From Nectonema munidae (Eukaryota > Nematomorpha > Nectonematoida > Nectonematidae), in the NCBI GenBank assembly GCA_030549495.1, contig JAUIRK010000993.1, positions 658,501 to 722,500 on the forward strand: 64,000 bases of DNA. The letters are read 5' to 3'. The notes beneath the pieces were generated by a model. The model did no database searches. It was not told where the DNA came from and saw only the letters and a program-made list of their open reading frames with translations. Positions within the stretch are counted from its first letter, which is position 1; every line of letters begins with the position of its first letter. Made by a program: the position numbers and the translations under genes. Below, piece by piece: positions 58,286-64,000 of the stretch.

Positions 58286-58440
58286 GGGGCATGAGTAAGG
58301 TTGGTTAGGTACTGCATGGGTTTCGATAATTCAAAGTCTTGGGTTCGATCCTGCACCAAGCCTACTTTCTCATGGTTCGATACAAGCGGCGCAATTGAGC
58401 CTTCTCGATGAAAACACCTCACGCTACCTTTACCTTTACA
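58286..58440 (+). repeat. tRNA-derived SINE, best-preserved copy
   Basis: A-box-like TTGGTTAGGTACTGCATGGG is followed by a good B box GGTTCGATCC (58342-58351). Then come the body blocks ATACAAGCGGCGCAATTGAG and GCCTTCTCGATGAAAACACC and a tail of CCTTTA repeats. It would be transcribed by RNA polymerase III and moved by a LINE partner. Related copies: 15203, 17941, 22753. Confidence 0.85.
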
Positions 58441-58444
58441 ATCA

Positions 58445-59095
58445 TTAAGCTGCTTATTTTAAGCCATATATTTTACCATTATAAAAAGGAAGTTATAAGT
58501 GAAGTATATAATAGCTGGAATTTATGTGAAATACATTGTAGACCGACTTTCAAAAATGCTATTTTTAGTTTATGTTATTATTATATAAGTCAGCAGTTCC
58601 ATGTGTGAATAATTGAATAATGTGTGAATAAAAATTTTTAGGTTTTTTTATTTGTATTTTTTGGTTTAATAAAATTATTTTTTATATTTTATATTTTTTA
58701 ATAAGCTCAAAGGAGGGGTGTTCTTTAGAAGAATCTATCATGCTGAATGTTCCTAATTAAATGAATTGGGGGTGGAGCTTCTTCAGTTGTTACCATTTGG
58801 GTGGATCTTCATATCCCTCATTTTTTGAGTGATTTTAAGAGTCAAAAAACATGGAGAATTCAGTTATAAGTGAGAAAATTCTTGCAGCAAAGTTTTTCAA
58901 TATTTTAAACTTATTATTGAATGATTTCGACTATCAATTTTTATAATTTGTTTTTACAAAAGAATACTGTTTCTGCAAAATCTTATCCAATGATCTCTTC
59001 ACAGCTACGAACTAAAAATTATGATGTCTCACTTGTTCAATAAAATCACTCACATTGTCCCTCTAGATGTGCTTGTGACATCATTCTTTCCAAAG
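58445..59095. other. Unassigned sequence
   Basis: A+T-rich, with nothing supported. Confidence 0.4.
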
Positions 59096-59700
59096 CGAGT
59101 AAATATAAAAACCAACGTGGGCTATATTCGTCGTTAAAGTACAAGAGCTGAGATGACCTTGAATTGAGATTTGGATCCGATAAAAAGCCGACGAAATTTG
59201 ATTTGACCTTAAAATCAAATCGACTGAGTATATAGGGAGAAATAGGTTGCTGTCTCAGTTTTTTAATATGATGGTGTAGTGTTCATTCAAGCCATAGATA
59301 GAGGCGGTGTGACAGAGAACAATTTGACTTGAAATTTGTGTTTTATCATCATCATCATCATCATCGTGAAGCCAGGAGGAGGAAGGCAGAAAGTATATGA
59401 AAAACACGCTGCTCTCCCTCAATGTGAATAACAATTTCGTGAACTTCTGTTCCTCTGCTTCAGCTTCGTGTGTAGAAGAACGGGAGGAGGGCGTATTAGC
59501 TTTGTTGACACAATTTCACAGAATACACACAATTACAGAAGAAAGTAAACTCTGTGTGTGTGTGTGTGCGCACAGTTAGTTCCGTTCCTTCATATTCTCT
59601 CTCCTCCCCTTCTTATGAATGATGGATGGCTTATGATCTCAAGTTAGCTGACGGAGCTGGGACAAAAACATCTGCGCATGTATTGCGTTGTGCCAAAGGG
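59096..59700. other. Less A+T-rich stretch with microsatellites
   Basis: (ATC)n lies at 59346-59364 and (GT)n at 59553-59570. A TATAAAA at 59104 precedes a mixed-composition region that could be host regulatory or exonic DNA, but no reading frame is convincing. Confidence 0.35.
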
Positions 59701-61775
59701 GACTTGAGAAAAATAGACAATTTATATATGTCGTCGAATTAGAGATAAAGAAGATATAAAATCAGTTGTTCATAATAAGTGCAACACTACTACTTACACG
59801 TTGAATAGCTTCTTTTTTTGATAATGATGATTTGATTAAGGCATGTCCACACTCCATACCTTTATATCATTCCTCTTCTTCTACCACCTATTCTTCATGC
59901 ACACAGACATCATTCAGGGCTGACCTTTTAAGGTCCGAATTTTTTAATCATTTTGACTGTCAAAATTGTATCCATTTTTATGCGAGTTATATAAAAATTG
60001 GTACCTAAAATGTCGAAACGTTTGTTAAGATAAAAGGTCGTAATTAAGTGATAGTTTTTCACTACAGGATATTATTCCTTGGTAGAAACGTTTCTGTAAT
60101 AAACTATGCTTAGACATTGCTTAATATTTGTCTGAGATTGAGTGTTATATAAAAGCATAATGTTTTTCTGATTTTTTATCTTTAAAAAATATGTTTTTTT
60201 AATTCTTCAAAATTTTTATTTATCATCCAAGTTTTGGAGTGCAGAAAAATCTTTACCTTTCAATTCCATCAAATCGGGACAAAAATGACTTAAAAAAAGT
60301 TAAGAACAAATTTTTTATTCCTTACAAAAATAATTAACTTTTTTTAGTAAAAAAGTAATCATTTATAGTTCTAGTAAAATTTGTATAAAATCCTTTTTTG
60401 GATATAAAGGATTAGTTAAACCTCGATTCTTCTAAATCCAAACGGATTTCGTTATTAAACAAAGTTAAAACCTGCCTTAAGTTAGGGATCTATCAGGTGA
60501 AGCAACAGAAAAGAAATGGAATCAATGGTAACTGAATAAAAATAGACAAATTAAACAGAAAAAATTGGAATAAAAATTTTCAAAATAATAGACAAAAATT
60601 TTAATTGAAATAAAATCATATGGTAAAGCCCAGAAAAAAAACTCATCATCAAACATCGAAACCTACAAATGTTTTTATATTTTCTCTACTAAGTGTGCCA
60701 GATTTATAAATCGGCAAATCGAAACAAATATGGACCTACAAAATTTGAACAATTTTTTTATTCCTTACAAAAAAAATAAAAAAAAAATAAATTTTATACT
60801 AAAAAAGTGATGAAATAATTCATGTTTGAAAGCAGATTTTCGAACCTAGATTTTTAGGATTATAAAATAAAAGAAGTTTTTTCAATATCACTAAGGATTC
60901 TATTAAGGGAAAAACTGGAACACCTTGAACTCTCGTATACACACATATTATAAGCGAAATGCGCCCATGGTTGAAGGTGTAAATTTGATTGGTGTAACGA
61001 ATTTTGACTAGTAAAAAAAGATGAAAATGGATAAATGATATTTTTCAAGAACCATGGTCGATATAGTCAGTGTAAAATTCGCTTACAGTGATGATAATGG
61101 TTGTCGATGTACGGAATATGGAGGTGATCAGATTAGAACATTTCCATTTTGTGATAAATAACTTGTTCTAAATGGGAAGAAGCAAAATAAGTTGATGAGA
61201 CCAATCTGTGGAATTTGTTATTTATTACGATACTGTTTCAGGGTCATCATTGCGAAAAAGATACATCCTTGGAACAGTAGACAAAACAAACCATAAGAAT
61301 TTTTTAACTTTCTTCATGATTCCCTACATAAGACTAAAGTTTATACAAAAATGAAAAAAAAAATTAATCAGCGTTCTTTTATAGATGCTACTCAGAGATG
61401 TAAAGAGAGGGGCCGAAATTTCTGAACCTAGTGGGAAAAAATATCTTATACTGTTATTGGTTATGCACCTCCCCTGATATGCTGAAAATTTTTGGGTTTC
61501 CTGGTTCTAATTCCTAGCTATGCTGAGGAGCCGAATTTGGACCGAAGCCATGGACCGGAGTATAATGATATTTCGGCATCTGAAGAAGGACCAGACTTAG
61601 AGCGACTAATATGTACAAATTGCTTCGGACTGCTGATAGCTAAAAAGAGTAATCACGTTTTGAAAGGTATAAGAGTCAGTAATTGTTTCTCCTGCTGTTT
61701 TGAAAGCCTTTAAATTACTTTTGGAATAAAAAAAATATTTTTTGAAGCATATATTTATTTGTAGCTATATTTTAC
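59701..61775. other. Unassigned sequence
   Basis: The frame at 61492-61713 (EEPNLDRSHGPEYNDISASE) is less A+T-rich than its surroundings and could be an exon remnant, but its start, splice sites and family are unclear. Confidence 0.35.
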
Positions 61776-61778
61776 TTA

Positions 61779-61850
61779 CAGTGGCGTTCCTATCTTTAAT
61801 GACGCCCGTAACGGATTCTAATTTTCCGACCCTCAAAATTTCAAATAACA
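61779..61850. repeat. Orphan hAT-like terminus
   Basis: CAGTGGCGTTCCTATC is of the same type as the other CAGTGGCG ends in this window. No matching right end was found, although a C-run lies at 62193-62205. Confidence 0.35.
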
Positions 61851-64000
61851 CTTCAAAACGCCCAAAGATTAGTAATACAGGTATTTGGGTATGAAAAATT
61901 TGGATAAAAAGTGCAGGAAAGCCTTATTACATTACTATTTAAGTTTAAAATATCTTGATTAAATTTTTATTGCTGATAAATTAATGCAAATAAATTTGGC
62001 GGCCAAACGGTCAGCCCCTCTTGATACGTCCGAATTACTTAATATTTTTTAATATGTTTTTTAATTAATTTTCCTAGGTTAAAGCTCTGCATTTTCTCAT
62101 AATTATTTTAATTATAAAACTTTTATACACAATTCAATGTGGATATACATATTTCATTTCCAAAGCCATCGCTATGGGGCTATGGGTCAGCTAACCCCCC
62201 CCCCTACAAGAAAATTGATATTAATTGTTGCTATTGTTTGTTAAAAAATGTGCTACTTTGAATTACAATTTGAGAAAACAAGGTATTGTTTATATAATGT
62301 AATAAGATTATCAAAAACTTATGCAAAGAAGAAAAAAGGCGTAAGAAAAGTTTTATGGACAATATGCAATTTATATTTTTTAATACAACACAGATAAAAC
62401 AGCTTACACACGTTTTTTTTTATAAAAAGACTTTTGGCCTTTTTATTTGCAAAATCTTTCAAAATGGAGGTCAAAGTTTTACCCTAAACAAATGACATAT
62501 TTACAGGCAAGCCAGTATCAAGAAAAAAATGTCAGTATTTTCACTTGTTTGCAATATACATTTGTTGAGTACAGTATGTTATTTGTTACAGTCTTACTTT
62601 TCCGTTAAAAAGCAAAAGTAAAAAGATTCGTCCTAGACTAAAGGCGATGTTAACAATAAGTTTATACATTGCAACATACAATTTACAATGCATATTTATA
62701 GTTGGAATATAAAAGTAACCTGTACTCGAGGAAATTGACAAAACGATGCATAACAAATATTTTTTTGTAATAAAGCAAAATAAAACCTGAAATTTAACAA
62801 TGGAAAGGTCGTAAAGAATAACTTTCGACAAAGCATGTGTATTTCTTATATATATATAATTTACCATATGGTTTTTCAATTACAACATAAAATAAAGTAT
62901 GATCCTTGCGAATATATTTGCCACACTAACTACACTTCCTTGTTACCCTTTTCTATAGACTTACACTTAGTCAAAGAGCAGTAACCTTTAACTTTGGGTG
63001 TTCAAGTTGGTTCATTTGTTTTGGTGAAACCGTAAAGAGAAAGCAGATTTGAAGTAGATATGCGAGTAAATGAATCTTCTGACTTTCATAGACCTTTCTG
63101 CTATATCTAAGCTAGATGCCTTATAAAGCTATTCCTATCTATTTTGCAACAGATGGGTATAAGCACTTGATTAGCATTCTAAATTACGCAGCTGTTATTA
63201 GCAGCAATGTAGAGAAAATTTGTAAAAATCGCTATTGGCCATCATCTCATCAAAGCCTTATATATAGCAGCAAAAATTTCGAGGCCTCCTTTTGAAAACG
63301 TTTACCCCACACGTATATTTGTTGCAGTCTAAGATTCTTTGCGGTGGTTTTTTTTATCCAAATGTATCAATTCTTGAAACATATTGTCTCGATACGACAT
63401 AAACAGGTTTAAAATTATTTTTGGAATGCTCGTGTAGAATGTAAATGGTGAAAGAGGAATACTGTGTTAATAAAAGCATTCTTTTGCATCCAGTAAACCC
63501 GAAACTTTACGTATGCAAGGACTAGAACATGTGGCTAAAATATTCTATTGTTCCTAACAATATCAGAAATTGAAAAATATTTATCGTTGGCGCATATACA
63601 CAATTCACGCCACATGAAAAATCTGTCAACATAAATAATACAAACAGGAGATAAGCCAAAGTTATTACAGGATTATGATGTCTTCTCCACTTATCACTAT
63701 AGTTACCGAAAGATAAACTCAAAATATTCTTCGACTATATTTTAAAACCTAGATTACTAGAATATACTTAAAAAAAATTCATGAGAAATTTCACCTCTAA
63801 AAAGGGCCTTTGGTTTTATTTTTTGGCGAAAAATTTTCTTGGATTTGGTTTATTTGCTGACAAATTTAACTTTTTTGTAACATAACCAAATTTTTCTTTC
63901 TTAATAGCAATTTTTTTTATCTTTTTCTATTTTCTGTTGTTTCTTTTTTAATTTTATTTTATTTTTCGTCGTTAAGTGGTTTTGCCGATTTCTTGATTTG
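61851..64000. other. Unassigned sequence to the window end
   Basis: No gene, RNA or terminal repeat was recognised. Short frames (62586-62879 minus, 63522-63722 minus) have low-complexity translations. Confidence 0.4.

Noticed and set aside
59096-59400. Promoter with TATAAAA
   Set aside because: A TATA-like string in A+T-rich DNA without an initiator or downstream gene is not enough.

Overview
This window looks like AT-rich nuclear DNA from an invertebrate, probably an arthropod; a parasitic copepod would fit, but that is only an impression. It has intron-bearing host exons, tRNA-derived SINEs, LINE 3' ends, many hAT, piggyBac and pogo/Tigger relics, and long A+T-rich non-coding stretches. 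There is no prokaryotic gene organisation and no CRISPR array, and I recognise no rRNA gene or intact tRNA gene.

Host content is sparse. At the left end (218-2683, plus strand) three exons with good splice sites join in frame into part of V-type H+-ATPase subunit E; a further unexplained exon-like open stretch lies in one of its introns (2232-2422). At 36780-37290 (minus) a decayed angiotensin-converting-enzyme (peptidase M2) fragment keeps the HELGH zinc motif. At 46883-47162 (plus) two short exons around a 96-bp intron look like the 3' coding end of an unidentified gene. Nearly everything else is mobile or repetitive.

3.3-5.3 kb: a broken piggyBac transposase split by a 323-bp hAT MITE with an exact 8-bp target duplication, followed by a broken, spliced transposon-linked cysteine protein. 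5.9-8.7 kb: tandem and inverted repeats, including a fresh 264-bp duplication and a 28-bp minisatellite. 8.8-9.8 kb: LINE fragments. 10.1-14.2 kb: a 4.1-kb hAT element containing a second, internally deleted copy of its own family. 15.2-21.3 kb: SINEs, a pogo-like MITE and TTAA-flanked MITEs. 21.4-24.5 kb: a 3.1-kb hAT-type element holding four other insertions, three with matching target duplications. 26.5-30.4 kb: a BED-finger hAT gene next to a pogo/Tigger gene. 30.8-35 kb: a foldback repeat and three hAT-like elements. 38.0-40.6 kb: an element with CACTG ends enclosing a minisatellite. 41.2-41.9 kb: a hAT remnant with a dimerisation domain. 47.6-52 kb: low-complexity DNA and old repeat ends. 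53.4-55.4 kb: a LINE 3' end, a MITE and a repeat carrying an empty MITE site. 57.9-58.4 kb: a hAT MITE and the best-preserved SINE. The last 5.5 kb is almost featureless.

The strongest structural evidence is the series of inverted termini with matching flanking duplications, the nested order of insertions, and a filled/empty pair for the TTAA MITE in the same window. I saw no convincing new cellular system.
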